This document shows, one piece after another, positions 44,483 to 52,554 of a stretch of 64,000 nt of DNA. The stretch is from Sphingomonas sp. OK281 (GTDB lineage: Bacteria; Pseudomonadota; Alphaproteobacteria; Sphingomonadales; Sphingomonadaceae). The first letter of the stretch is position 1. Every line of letters begins with the position of its first letter. The stretch is from NCBI RefSeq assembly GCF_900115295.1, contig NZ_FOVZ01000003.1:434001-498000 (forward strand), written 5' to 3'. The translations under genes and the position numbers were made by a program. The notes under the pieces are model-generated. The model ran no database searches and was not told the DNA's origin. It saw only the letters and a list, made by a program, of their open reading frames with translations.

Positions 44483-45319
44483 TCAGTGCGACCCGATCCG
44501 CCCCCGACGCAGCGCTCCCTGTTCCAGCCGCTGCAACAGCGTCTCGATCGTCGGCGGCGTGGCCGTCTCGGCCGGCGCACGCGGCGGTCGAGCGATCGGT
44601 GTCGGCGCGCTGACTTCCGGCGCAGGTTCAGGCACCGCGACAACCGGCTCCTCGGCGACCGCCGCCTCGACGATCGGCGGCTCGACCGGAGGCGGTGCAG
44701 CCGCGGTCACGAATGTCTCCGGTTCGACCGTCGAGGACATCTCGATCACCGGCGCGACCATCGACGGCGGCGCCAGCGGCGCAACCGGTCGAGCGGGCTC
44801 CATCGGCACCGGCCGCATCGCCTTCGGATCATACGCGGCCAGCGGCAGGTCGAGATCAGCGGGGATCGTCCGCTCATCGCGCGCAACACCATCGGTCGAG
44901 CCCGCGACCCCGACCTCCATCAGGGGCGTGCCGAGATCGGCCGCCGACATCGGCTTGCGCGGCGGTGCGTCGGGGTGCGCGTCGGCACGGCGGATCACCG
45001 GCACGCCGTCCTCCCGCCGCCGTACGCCGGCGAACACCCCGCCCGGCCCGAACAACAGATACAGCGACGACCAGAGGATCGCAGCAACCAACGCCCCCGC
45101 TCCCAGCGCGATCGCCACGCGCGCGGTCGCCCCGAGCGGCGGTGCCGCCATCGGTATCAGCGTCGCGATCCCGGTGTCCGATACCAGTGTCTCCAGCGCG
45201 TCACCCGACGACAGCATCACGCCGGCCGCCGCAACCAATCCCCCGGCAACCGCGCCGATGATCGGAAGCGCGCGGTTCAGGCTCGGACGCCGCAAAGTCT
45301 GGAGATCAAACGCTGCCAT
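44483..45319 (-). CDS. Membrane protein with Pro/Ala/Glu-rich tail, next to XrtA glycosyltransferase
   Basis: A 278-aa protein of unknown function. Two hydrophobic segments lie at residues ~18-37 and ~62-88. The remainder is a hydrophilic tail rich in Pro, Ala, Val and Glu (APPPVEPPIVEAAV...), likely disordered, with a short coiled C terminus (TIETLLQRLEQGALRRGR). Its ATG shares a base with the stop of the glycosyltransferase gene (TGATG), so the two are coupled and it probably serves the same polysaccharide process. Confidence 0.72.
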   Translation of the reverse strand: MAAFDLQTLRRPSLNRALPIIGAVAGGLVAAAGVMLSSGDALETLVSDTGIATLIPMAAPPLGATARVAIALGAGALVAAILWSSLYLLFGPGGVFAGVRRREDGVPVIRRADAHPDAPPRKPMSAADLGTPLMEVGVAGSTDGVARDERTIPADLDLPLAAYDPKAMRPVPMEPARPVAPLAPPSMVAPVIEMSSTVEPETFVTAAAPPPVEPPIVEAAVAEEPVVAVPEPAPEVSAPTPIARPPRAPAETATPPTIETLLQRLEQGALRRGRIGSH

Positions 45320-46527
45320 CAATCTTCCCGCACCGCGGCTGCGATCAGCCGCTCATAGACTGGCGCATAGCGGCGAATGTTTGACGACCAGTTACGCTCT
45401 TCCTGGACGAATGCACGCCCCCGCGCCCGCCGCGCGTCCCAGCCGGAGCGATCCGCGAACATTCCCGCAAGCGCAGCCGCGATCGCGGCCGGATCGTCGG
45501 GCGGAAACAGCGTTCCCGTATCGCCGTCGCGGATCAGTTCGCGGTGCCCGCCGACGTCTGACGCCGCGACCAGCCGCCCCTGCGCCATCGCCTCCAGCGG
45601 CTTCAACGGGGTCACCAGGTCGGTCAGCCGCATGCGCTTGCGCGGATAGGCCAGGATATCGACCAGCCCGTAATAGCGCTCGACCTCCTGATGCGGCACG
45701 CGCCCGACGAAGCGGATCGCCTCCGCCACCGGCGACGCCTCCGCCTGTGCGCGCAAGGCCGCCTCCATCGGTCCGCCACCGACCATCAACAGCCGCGCGT
45801 TGGGCCGCACCGCAACCAGCGCCGGCATCGCCGCGATCAGGTCGTCGAGCCCTTCGTAATCGTAGAAGCTGCCGATGAAACCGACGACATCCGCGCCGTC
45901 GAGGCCGAGTTGCGCGCCCAGGACATCGTCGCGCGGCGGCGCGTTGCCGAACAGGTCGAGATCGACACCGTTGGGCGACACCATGATCTTGTCCGCCGAA
46001 ATCCCCCGCGCGATCAGGTCGCCGCGGAGGCCCTCGCAGATCACCGCGACGGCATCGGCACGTCGCACAGCCCAGGTCTCCAGCGTCCGCGTCGCCCGGT
46101 AGCGCAGCGACGTCGCCGTCCCCGTCCCGTTGCCGACCGCTGCATCCTCCCAGAATGCCCGAATCTCGTAAACCAAAGGCAGCTTGCGTTTCCGCGCGAC
46201 GATCAGCGCGGCGAGCGCATCGATCACCGGCGAATGGGCATGGAGGATGTCGGGCTTGAAGGCATCGACCGCCGCCTCGATCCGCTTGGCGAACGCCGCG
46301 ATCCCGACGACTTCGCCGACCGGTCCCGGCTTCACCCCGCCATCCGTACGGTGGAAGGTCAGCCCGTCGATTGACTCGACCGAAGCAGGGGCGACACCGT
46401 GCCGCGGGCCGGTCACCGCAGCGACCGTCCAGCCGAGCGCCTCCTGCGCCTTGAGGATCGCCCGCGTGCGGAACGTGTAGCCGCTTTGCAGCGGCAGGCC
46501 GTGATCGAGGATATGAAGGATACGCAT
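45319..46527 (-). CDS. Glycosyltransferase, XrtA/PEP-CTERM-associated type
   Basis: A 402-aa GT4-family (GT-B fold) enzyme. The N terminus MRILHILDHGLPLQSGYTFR is diagnostic of the exosortase-A-associated glycosyltransferase group. HAHSPVIDALAAL, VSPNGVDLDLF, and the donor-binding EAMAQGRLVAASDVGGHREL (in parts) follow. It adds a sugar to a surface polysaccharide precursor. It heads the minus-strand pair with the gene at 44483 and faces the plus-strand ligase across ~115 nt. Confidence 0.9.
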   Translation of the reverse strand: MRILHILDHGLPLQSGYTFRTRAILKAQEALGWTVAAVTGPRHGVAPASVESIDGLTFHRTDGGVKPGPVGEVVGIAAFAKRIEAAVDAFKPDILHAHSPVIDALAALIVARKRKLPLVYEIRAFWEDAAVGNGTGTATSLRYRATRTLETWAVRRADAVAVICEGLRGDLIARGISADKIMVSPNGVDLDLFGNAPPRDDVLGAQLGLDGADVVGFIGSFYDYEGLDDLIAAMPALVAVRPNARLLMVGGGPMEAALRAQAEASPVAEAIRFVGRVPHQEVERYYGLVDILAYPRKRMRLTDLVTPLKPLEAMAQGRLVAASDVGGHRELIRDGDTGTLFPPDDPAAIAAALAGMFADRSGWDARRARGRAFVQEERNWSSNIRRYAPVYERLIAAAVRED

Positions 46528-46641
46528 CGTGGACGCCGTCTGCCACAGATCGCTTAACGGCGCGTCAACCGCCTATCCCTACAGACGATTCACTACAGAC
46601 CATTCCATGAAGCCCGCATATCCGGAAAGGAGGCCGTACCC

Positions 46642-46797
46642 ATGATCGACAATCTCGCGCTCGGCCTCAGCCACGGCCTGATGATGCTCGCCGCGTTCCT
46701 GCTGCTCAAGCGCCCCGATCTCGACCGCGAGCCCAGTCCGCACGACGCCCCCGATTCCAGGCGCAAGCCCGGCGAGAAACCCCGCCGCGATGCGTGA
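46642..46797 (+). CDS. 51-aa small membrane protein overlapping the XrtA-associated ligase
   Basis: A short gene with an excellent ribosome binding site: AAAGGAGG at 46627-46634, 7 nt before ATG 46642. The product has a hydrophobic stretch at residues ~5-22 (LALGLSHGLMMLAAFLLL) and a charged, Pro-rich C-terminal half (KRPDLDREPSPHDAPDS...). Its stop lies inside the ligase gene (8-nt overlap), so translation of the ligase is probably coupled to it. No family recognised. The strong signal and conserved overlap style argue that it is translated. Confidence 0.68.
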   Translation: MIDNLALGLSHGLMMLAAFLLLKRPDLDREPSPHDAPDSRRKPGEKPRRDA

Positions 46798-48166
46798 TCT
46801 CGCGTTCATCGCCTTCCTGCTCGCGTTCTTCGCGATGGGGTTCAAGCGGCCGTTCCTGCTCGTGCTCGTCTATGTCTACATCGATATCGTCTCGCCGCAG
46901 CGGCTGACCTACATCCTGCTCAATTCGGTGCCCATCTCGCTGATCGCCGTCGCGCTCGCGGTCGGAGGGTGGATCCTCGCCGACGACAAGCGCGACACCC
47001 GCGTCGGCGGGCGGCAGGTGCTGATCGTCGTGCTGCTACTGTATTGCTGGGGCACGACGATCGCCGCGGACTTCCCGGTCGAGGCCAAGGAGAAATGGGA
47101 CTGGGTGTGGAAGGCGCTGGCGTTCGCCGCATTCCTTCCCCTGACATTGCGGACGCGCGTACGGATAGAGGCGCTGCTGCTGTTCATGATCCTCGCGGCC
47201 TCGTCGATCATCATCGTCGGCGGCATCAAGACGATCGCCAGCGGCGGCGGCGGCTACGGCCAATTGAACCTCATGGTCGACAATAATTCGGGCCTGTACG
47301 AGGGCAGCACGATCAGCGCGGTGGCGATCGCGATCATCCCGATCATCATCTGGTTCATCCATCATGGCACGATCTTCAAGCCCGACTGGCGCGTGAAGGG
47401 CTATTGCATCGCGCTCGTCTTCGCCTGCCTGCTGATCCCGGTCGGCACCTCGACGCGTACCGGATTGCTCTGCATCGGACTGTTGGCACTGCTGTCGATC
47501 CGCAACGTGAAGCGCAAGATCGCGTATCTGGCCATGCTAGGGGTGCTGGGGGTCGCGGCGATCCCGTTCCTGCCGTCGACCTTCACCGACCGGATGAACA
47601 CGATCAAGACCTATGACGCCGACGAATCCGCCTCGACGCGTCTCGCGGTCTGGAAATGGACGATCGAATACGCGAAGACGCATCCGTTCGGCGGGGGCTT
47701 CAACGCGTATCTCGGCAATCACATCCGCTATGACCTGAAGACGACACCCGGTGCTGCCGCCGGGGCAGGGTCGACCGTCGAAGTCGACAAGGCCCGCGCC
47801 TATCACAGCGCGTATTTCGAGATGCTCGGCGAACAGGGTTATCCCGGCCTCGCGCTCTGGCTGGCAATCAACCTGATCGGCATTTTTCGTATGGAGATCG
47901 TTCGCCGCAGATACCGCGATCCTGCGGGTGAATACCCCTGGGCCGGTCCGCTTGCCGCCGCACTCCAGAGCGGGCACATCGTCTACCTGCTCGGCGCGGG
48001 ATTCATCGCGATCGCGTTCCAGCCGTTCATCTACATGCTTATCGGCGCACAGATCGGTCTCGACACGTACCTCGCGCGCAAGCGGAGCGAACAATCATTC
48101 CGGCCGATGCGCCGCGCTGTGCCCGCGGTGGCCAAGCGTGAAGATCCGGGCGCACTCTCGGCGTGA
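46790..48166 (+). CDS. O-antigen ligase-like / O-glycosylation ligase, XrtA-associated
   Basis: A 458-aa polytopic membrane protein with ~11 hydrophobic segments. The N terminus (RDLAFIAFLLAFFAMGFKRP, YVYIDIVSPQRLTY) and the long periplasmic loop with SASTRLAVWKWTIEYAKTHP.GGGFNAY match the exosortase-A-system-associated ligase family. The RAYHSAYFEMLGEQGYPGL segment is the Wzy/WaaL-type His motif. It would polymerise or transfer lipid-linked glycans in the periplasm. It lacks a nearby exosortase gene. Confidence 0.88.
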   Translation: MRDLAFIAFLLAFFAMGFKRPFLLVLVYVYIDIVSPQRLTYILLNSVPISLIAVALAVGGWILADDKRDTRVGGRQVLIVVLLLYCWGTTIAADFPVEAKEKWDWVWKALAFAAFLPLTLRTRVRIEALLLFMILAASSIIIVGGIKTIASGGGGYGQLNLMVDNNSGLYEGSTISAVAIAIIPIIIWFIHHGTIFKPDWRVKGYCIALVFACLLIPVGTSTRTGLLCIGLLALLSIRNVKRKIAYLAMLGVLGVAAIPFLPSTFTDRMNTIKTYDADESASTRLAVWKWTIEYAKTHPFGGGFNAYLGNHIRYDLKTTPGAAAGAGSTVEVDKARAYHSAYFEMLGEQGYPGLALWLAINLIGIFRMEIVRRRYRDPAGEYPWAGPLAAALQSGHIVYLLGAGFIAIAFQPFIYMLIGAQIGLDTYLARKRSEQSFRPMRRAVPAVAKREDPGALSA

Positions 48167-49245
48167 CCGACCGGGCTCCGGTTCACGAACTGCGCGCGCT
48201 GACCGGCGTTCGCGGGATCGCCGCGTGGTTCGTCGTCCTCTACCATATCCGCTTGTCGGTCGCGGGCCTGCATGGCGGTCTGCGCGACGTGTTCGCCAAA
48301 GGCTATCTGGCGGTCGATTTCTTCTTCCTGCTTTCCGGCTTCGTGATCTGGCTGACATGGTCCGACCGCCTTCGAACGGGCGGCTGGGCCTGCATCCCCC
48401 GCTTCCTGCAGAAACGCATCGCCCGTATCTGGCCGTTGCATCTGGTCACCCTGGCGGCCGCCGTCGCGCTCGCCCTGCTGCTCCGCGCGACCGGCCGCAG
48501 CGATCCGCAGTTCGTGTTCCCCGAATTGCCGCTCCACGTCCTGCTGCTCCAGAACTGGGGCTTCACGCATCAACTCGCCTGGAACGACCCGGCCTGGTCG
48601 ATCAGCGCGGAGCTTGGTGCATACCTGTTGTTTCCGTTGCTGGTGATGACAGTGGACTGGCGGCGCTTGCCGAGTTGGGGACTGCTGACGATCGCGGGCG
48701 GATTGCTGGTCGGCCTGCACCTAGCGATGGACGCCTCGACGCTTGGCACCGACATTCCGCGCTACGGCCTTCTCCGTTGCCTCATGGAGTTCACCACCGG
48801 CAGCATCGTCTGCGCGCTGTGGTTGCGGTGGCGTAGCGCGTCGCGAGCACCGGTATGTGCTGCGCTTGTGGCTGTGCTCGTCGCAGGATGCTGGATCGCC
48901 GGCGCCCCAGAAACGCTGGTAGTTCCGGCACTGTTCGCGACGGTCCTGCTCGTGCTGGCTCTGACCGCTGGCAAGCCTGCAAATCCGTTCGAACTGAGAT
49001 GGACACACTATCTGGGCGAGATCAGCTACGCGACCTATCTCAGCCATTTCATCTTGTGGAAGGCGTTCAAGCTTGCCTTCGTCAGCGATGCGACCGCCGT
49101 GTCGCCCGCGAAGATCGCGCTGTATCTCTGCTTGGTGCTGCTGGCCTCGATCGCCCTCTATCACCTGATAGAACGCCCCGCCCAACGCTGGCTCAACAGG
49201 CTCCCCTTCCGCTTGCGGGAGGGGTTGGGGGAGGGGCGTCCGTAG
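48163..49245 (+). CDS. Acyltransferase 3 (OafA/YrhL-type) family membrane protein
   Basis: A 360-aa protein with ~10 hydrophobic segments. ELRALTGVRGIAAWFVVLYH at the N terminus (with the catalytic-type His), FFFLLSGFVIW and KRIARIWPLH mark the family, which O-acetylates surface polysaccharides. The GTG start overlaps the ligase stop (GTGA). The last 14 residues (LPFRLREGLGEGRP) are encoded entirely by the family C repeat, so the natural C terminus was probably changed by that element. Confidence 0.9.
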   Translation: MTDRAPVHELRALTGVRGIAAWFVVLYHIRLSVAGLHGGLRDVFAKGYLAVDFFFLLSGFVIWLTWSDRLRTGGWACIPRFLQKRIARIWPLHLVTLAAAVALALLLRATGRSDPQFVFPELPLHVLLLQNWGFTHQLAWNDPAWSISAELGAYLLFPLLVMTVDWRRLPSWGLLTIAGGLLVGLHLAMDASTLGTDIPRYGLLRCLMEFTTGSIVCALWLRWRSASRAPVCAALVAVLVAGCWIAGAPETLVVPALFATVLLVLALTAGKPANPFELRWTHYLGEISYATYLSHFILWKAFKLAFVSDATAVSPAKIALYLCLVLLASIALYHLIERPAQRWLNRLPFRLREGLGEGRP

Positions 49246-49298
49246 AAGATCAACGCCCGTTCTCCTCCCCTAGCCCCTCCCGCAAGCGGAAGGGGAAC
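49201..49298. repeat. Palindromic repeat, family C (CCCCTCCCGCAAGCGGAAGGGG type)
   Basis: Left arm TTCCGCTTGCGGGAGGGG followed by TTGGGGGAGGGG; right arm CTCCCCTAGCCCCTCCCGCA and then AGCGGAAGGGG. It begins inside the acyltransferase gene and ends 4 nt before the stop of the convergent PfpI-like gene. Confidence 0.92.
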
Positions 49299-49301
49299 AG
49301 C

Positions 49302-49865
49302 TCAATCCACAGGCTCGTCGGCTAGTTCTTCTTCCAGCGCCTCGATGATCGCCTTGTTGAACGCGGGGATGTCATCCGGCTTGCGGCTCGTGATCAGGTT
49401 GGCGTCGATCACGACTTCCTCATCCACTACGTCCGCGCCCGCATTCTCCAGGTCCGTCCGGATCGATGGGAAGCTCGTCAGCCGGCGCCCGTCAATCACG
49501 TCCGCCTCGGCCAGCAGCCACGGTGCATGGCAGATCGCGGCGACGATCTTACCGTCCTCCATGAACTCGGTGATGATCTCGATCGCACGCTCCTGCTGGC
49601 GCATCGTGTCGGGATTGGCGACACCGCCCGGCAGCACCAGTGCGTCGTAATCGTCGGTATCGACCTCGTCGAGCGTCATGTCGGGCGTCGCCGTCTCGGC
49701 CTTGTTGATATCGCCCTTCATGCCCTGGATCGGGTCCATCTTGATCGACGCGAGCGTTACCTTCGCGCCCGCCGCCTCCAGCGCCTTGCGTGGTTCGAAC
49801 AGCTCGACGGTCTCGACACCGTCGGCAGCGAGCATCAATACGCGAGCTTGGGAAAGATCGACCAT
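49302..49865 (-). CDS. PfpI/DJ-1 family protein (type 1 glutamine amidotransferase-like)
   Basis: A 187-aa protein. The nucleophile elbow Cys is in AAICHAPWLL (residue ~111), with a conserved Glu early (ADGVETVELFEP). The SRKPDDIPAFN end is typical of the PfpI/YhbO branch, linked to glyoxal detoxification and stress survival. A GGAAC-N16-GGTT element lies upstream and suggests stress control. It ends against the family C repeat. Confidence 0.92.
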   Translation of the reverse strand: MVDLSQARVLMLAADGVETVELFEPRKALEAAGAKVTLASIKMDPIQGMKGDINKAETATPDMTLDEVDTDDYDALVLPGGVANPDTMRQQERAIEIITEFMEDGKIVAAICHAPWLLAEADVIDGRRLTSFPSIRTDLENAGADVVDEEVVIDANLITSRKPDDIPAFNKAIIEALEEELADEPVD

Positions 49866-49897
49866 GTCATGTCTCCAGTGAAATCCCGTGCCCCCTC

Positions 49898-49922
49898 AAC
49901 CAAGCGCAGCCCGCCTCGTTCC
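49898..49922 (-). promoter_or_regulatory. Possible EcfG-type promoter of the PfpI-like gene
   Basis: On the minus strand GGAAC (49922-49918), 16 nt, then GGTT (49901-49898), 33 nt before the ATG at 49865. One mismatch to CGTT, the same variant as at 41877. Confidence 0.5.
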
Positions 49923-49989
49923 GGAACGATGCGCCTTCCCGAACATTTGCAGAGATAGTCAGAATCAGACGCCCCAAGGGACCACCGCA

Positions 49990-51003
49990 TTGCCCATCAA
50001 GATCGTGTATTCCGACGACTCCAAGCCCGGCATCACCCGCAAGAAGATGCGGAACGGCTGGGGCTATTGGGATGCCAAGGGGGAACGCATCACCGACCGC
50101 GACGAGATCGACCGGCTGAACGCGGTCGGCCTGCCCCCCGCCTACCGCGACGCTTGGTTCTGCCCCAAGCCCAACGGCCATATCCAGGCGGTCGGCTGGG
50201 ACGAGAAGGGCCGCAAGCAGTATCGCTATCACCTCGGCTTCCGCGAAGCGCAGGAGGCCGCCAAGTACGAACGCTGCGCCGATTTCGGCCACGCGCTCCC
50301 CAAGATCCGCAAGGCGGTCGAGGCCGATCTCCGCAAGCGCTCGCTGACTCGCGAGCGCGCGGTCGCCGCGGTCATCCGCCTGCTCGACGGCGGCCACATC
50401 CGCATCGGCAACGAAGCCTATGCCGAGGCGAACGAGAGCTTCGGCGCGACCACGCTGCGCAAGCGCCACGGCGAAGTGAAGGGCTCGACGCTGAAACTCC
50501 AGTACAAGGGCAAGTCCGGCAAGCTGCGGACGCTCAGGATCACCGATCGGTCGCTCAGCAGCTTCGTCAAGAAATGCCAGGACCTCGACGAGCAGCATCT
50601 GTTCGCATGGCTCGACGATGCCGGCGTCGCGCATCCCGTTACCTCGACCGACGTCAACTGCTACATCCGCGATGTCACTGGCACCGATTTCACCGCCAAG
50701 AACTTCCGCACCTGGGCCGCCAGCGTCGCCGCGTTCGAGGCGCTTGCGTCCGCCGAACGCGACCTCAGCCTCAAGACGATGCTCGAACCCGTCGTCGCCC
50801 GGCTCGGCAACACCCACGCGATCGCACGGAAGAGTTATGTTCACCCGTCGCTCATTGCGCTTGTGAAACAAGGCCAATCTGCCTTTCGCACCGCGCTCCG
50901 CCTCCCGCGCGCCAAGCGCTATCTCAGCCGCGAGGAATGTGGCCTGATCACCTTCCTCGAAGCCGGCGCCTGCCCGACCGCCATTATTGCCAAGGCGGCC
51001 TGA
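49990..51003 (+). CDS. DNA topoisomerase IB
   Basis: About 337 aa, the poxvirus-like bacterial type IB enzyme that relaxes supercoils through a 3'-phosphotyrosine. Catalytic elements: RKQYRYHLGF with the active Arg region, KGSTLKLQYKGKSGK, FRTWAASVAAFEAL and the nucleophile Tyr in ARKSYVHPSLIAL. No ATG fits. TTG 49990 is preceded by AAGGGA at 8 nt and gives a family-like N terminus (PIKIVYSDDSKPG), so I prefer it to a longer ATG form from 49888. Confidence 0.92.
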   Translation: MPIKIVYSDDSKPGITRKKMRNGWGYWDAKGERITDRDEIDRLNAVGLPPAYRDAWFCPKPNGHIQAVGWDEKGRKQYRYHLGFREAQEAAKYERCADFGHALPKIRKAVEADLRKRSLTRERAVAAVIRLLDGGHIRIGNEAYAEANESFGATTLRKRHGEVKGSTLKLQYKGKSGKLRTLRITDRSLSSFVKKCQDLDEQHLFAWLDDAGVAHPVTSTDVNCYIRDVTGTDFTAKNFRTWAASVAAFEALASAERDLSLKTMLEPVVARLGNTHAIARKSYVHPSLIALVKQGQSAFRTALRLPRAKRYLSREECGLITFLEAGACPTAIIAKAA

Positions 51004-51014
51004 CGAGTATTCCC

Positions 51015-52187
51015 ATGTCCAACACTACCGCCCCCAAGCAGCCGATCTTCGACGCAGGCGACGTCGGCGACCAAGCCCAGGGCTTCGTCACCGCCAGCGT
51101 CGCCTGGGTACAAGCCTATTGGCTCCAGATCCTGATCGCGTTCGGGATCGGCGCGGTGATCGTCGTCGCACTCCACACCGCGCGCCGTTTCGGCAGCAAG
51201 CTCTGCGAACGCCCGCGCGCGCTCAACGGCTGGGGCATCGTCGTTGGCAAGGCGATCGCGCGGACCGGAAATTTCTTCATCGTCATGCTCGCCGCCAAGC
51301 TGGTCGCGGGATACTCCGCCGCCCCCGGCGAGGTCGCGACGACGATCAACTTCCTCTTCACCGTCGCCGCCGTCTTCCAGGCCGCCGTCTGGGTCCGCGA
51401 GATCATCCTCGGCGCGATCGAGCACCGCACGCAATCCGAACATTATTCGGGCGAAGCGCTGCTCTCGGCGATGGGCCTGATCCGCCTGTTCGTCACGTTC
51501 GTAGTGTTCGCGGTCGCGCTGGTCGTCGTCCTCGACAACCTCGGCGTCAACGTCACCGGCCTCGTCGCGGGTCTGGGCGTCGGCGGCATCGCGATCGGTC
51601 TGGCAGCACAAGGAATCTTCGCCGACCTGTTCGCCGCGCTCGCGATCATCTTCGACCGCCCGTTCCGCCGCGGCGATTCGATCAGCTACGACACCGCCTC
51701 GGGCAGCGTCGAGGCGATCGGCCTCAAATCGACCCGCATCCGCGGCATCGACGGCGAGGAGCGTGTGATCTCGAACAAGAACCTCCTCAACAAGGAGATC
51801 CTTAACAACACGCAGCGCAACCACCGCCGCGCGAAATTCGTCATCGGCGTCACCTATTCGACGCCCCCCGAAATCTGCTCGCGCATCCCCGCGATGCTGA
51901 AGGAGATCGTCGAGGCCAACGACAAGATCTTCACGCGGGCCGGCTTCACCGGCTTCGGCGCGTCGAGCCTGGATTTCGAGGTGCAGTTCGACAGCAAGGG
52001 GCCGGATTATGCGAGCTTCTACGACGGTCGCACGGCGGTCGGAATCGCGATCCTGAAGCGCTTCAACGACGAGAAGATCGAGATCGCCTTTCCGACCCAG
52101 GTGAATATGATGGCCGCACCGGATGGCTCGGTCGTGATGCCGTATCCCCAAGGGCGACGGTCGGACGCGGAAGCAACGCCTACCTGA
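51015..52187 (+). CDS. MscS-family mechanosensitive ion channel
   Basis: A 390-aa inner-membrane channel with ~5 hydrophobic segments. The pore-lining helix holds GLGVGGIAIGLAAQGIFADLFA (in parts) and is followed by the beta domain FDRPFRRGDSISYDTASGSVEAIGL and the C-terminal cytoplasmic vestibule (RIRGIDGEERVISNKNLLNKEI...). Opens under membrane tension in osmotic downshock. Follows topoisomerase IB by 11 nt. Confidence 0.92.
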   Translation: MSNTTAPKQPIFDAGDVGDQAQGFVTASVAWVQAYWLQILIAFGIGAVIVVALHTARRFGSKLCERPRALNGWGIVVGKAIARTGNFFIVMLAAKLVAGYSAAPGEVATTINFLFTVAAVFQAAVWVREIILGAIEHRTQSEHYSGEALLSAMGLIRLFVTFVVFAVALVVVLDNLGVNVTGLVAGLGVGGIAIGLAAQGIFADLFAALAIIFDRPFRRGDSISYDTASGSVEAIGLKSTRIRGIDGEERVISNKNLLNKEILNNTQRNHRRAKFVIGVTYSTPPEICSRIPAMLKEIVEANDKIFTRAGFTGFGASSLDFEVQFDSKGPDYASFYDGRTAVGIAILKRFNDEKIEIAFPTQVNMMAAPDGSVVMPYPQGRRSDAEATPT

Positions 52188-52263
52188 TTATCTACCCGGC
52201 CGCTCGACGCCTTCCTTCGGCTTCGGAATGTACGCGCCGGTTAGGGCAGCCCTACCCTACCTT

Positions 52264-52314
52264 GTTCTCCCGCGAAGGCGGGAGCCCAGTCTGGGTCCCC
52301 GCCTTCGCGGGGAA
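52264..52314. repeat. Palindromic repeat, family D, short copy
   Basis: TTCTCCCGCGAAGGCGGGAG pairs loosely with CCCCGCCTTCGCGGGGAA around CCCAGTCTGGG, making a 51-bp double hairpin related to 31976-32073. Confidence 0.82.
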
Positions 52315-52392
52315 ACAATCCTTGCTTGGGTAGCGCGAAACCACCGCTGCTGAGACAAGCTGGACGTGAAGAACTCGCCGCGACGCATCAAC

Positions 52393-52499
52393 ACCACCCC
52401 GGCGAAGGCCGGGGCCCAATTGGCAAGGTCGCAGTAACGAACCGCAACGGCCGTCAGCACCGTTTCCCAATTGGACCCCGGCCTCCGCCGGGGTGGTGC
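52393..52499. repeat. Palindromic repeat, family A, second copy
   Basis: 107 bp, equal in length to 38111-38217. Arms CACCCCGGCGAAGGCCGGGG and CCCCGGCCTCCGCCGGGGTG with inner CCCAATTGG words. Confidence 0.9.
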
Positions 52500-52554
52500 C
52501 CTATGATGTCGGGGACTTGCCTTATAAGACGAACGAAGGCCGAGTCCCGCCCGC

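Larger units (their letters stand above)
52188..52554. other. Gap filled by two repeat elements, no gene
   Basis: The 367-nt stretch between convergent genes carries a family D unit (52264-52314) and a family A unit (52393-52499). Nothing else is recognisable. Confidence 0.8.
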
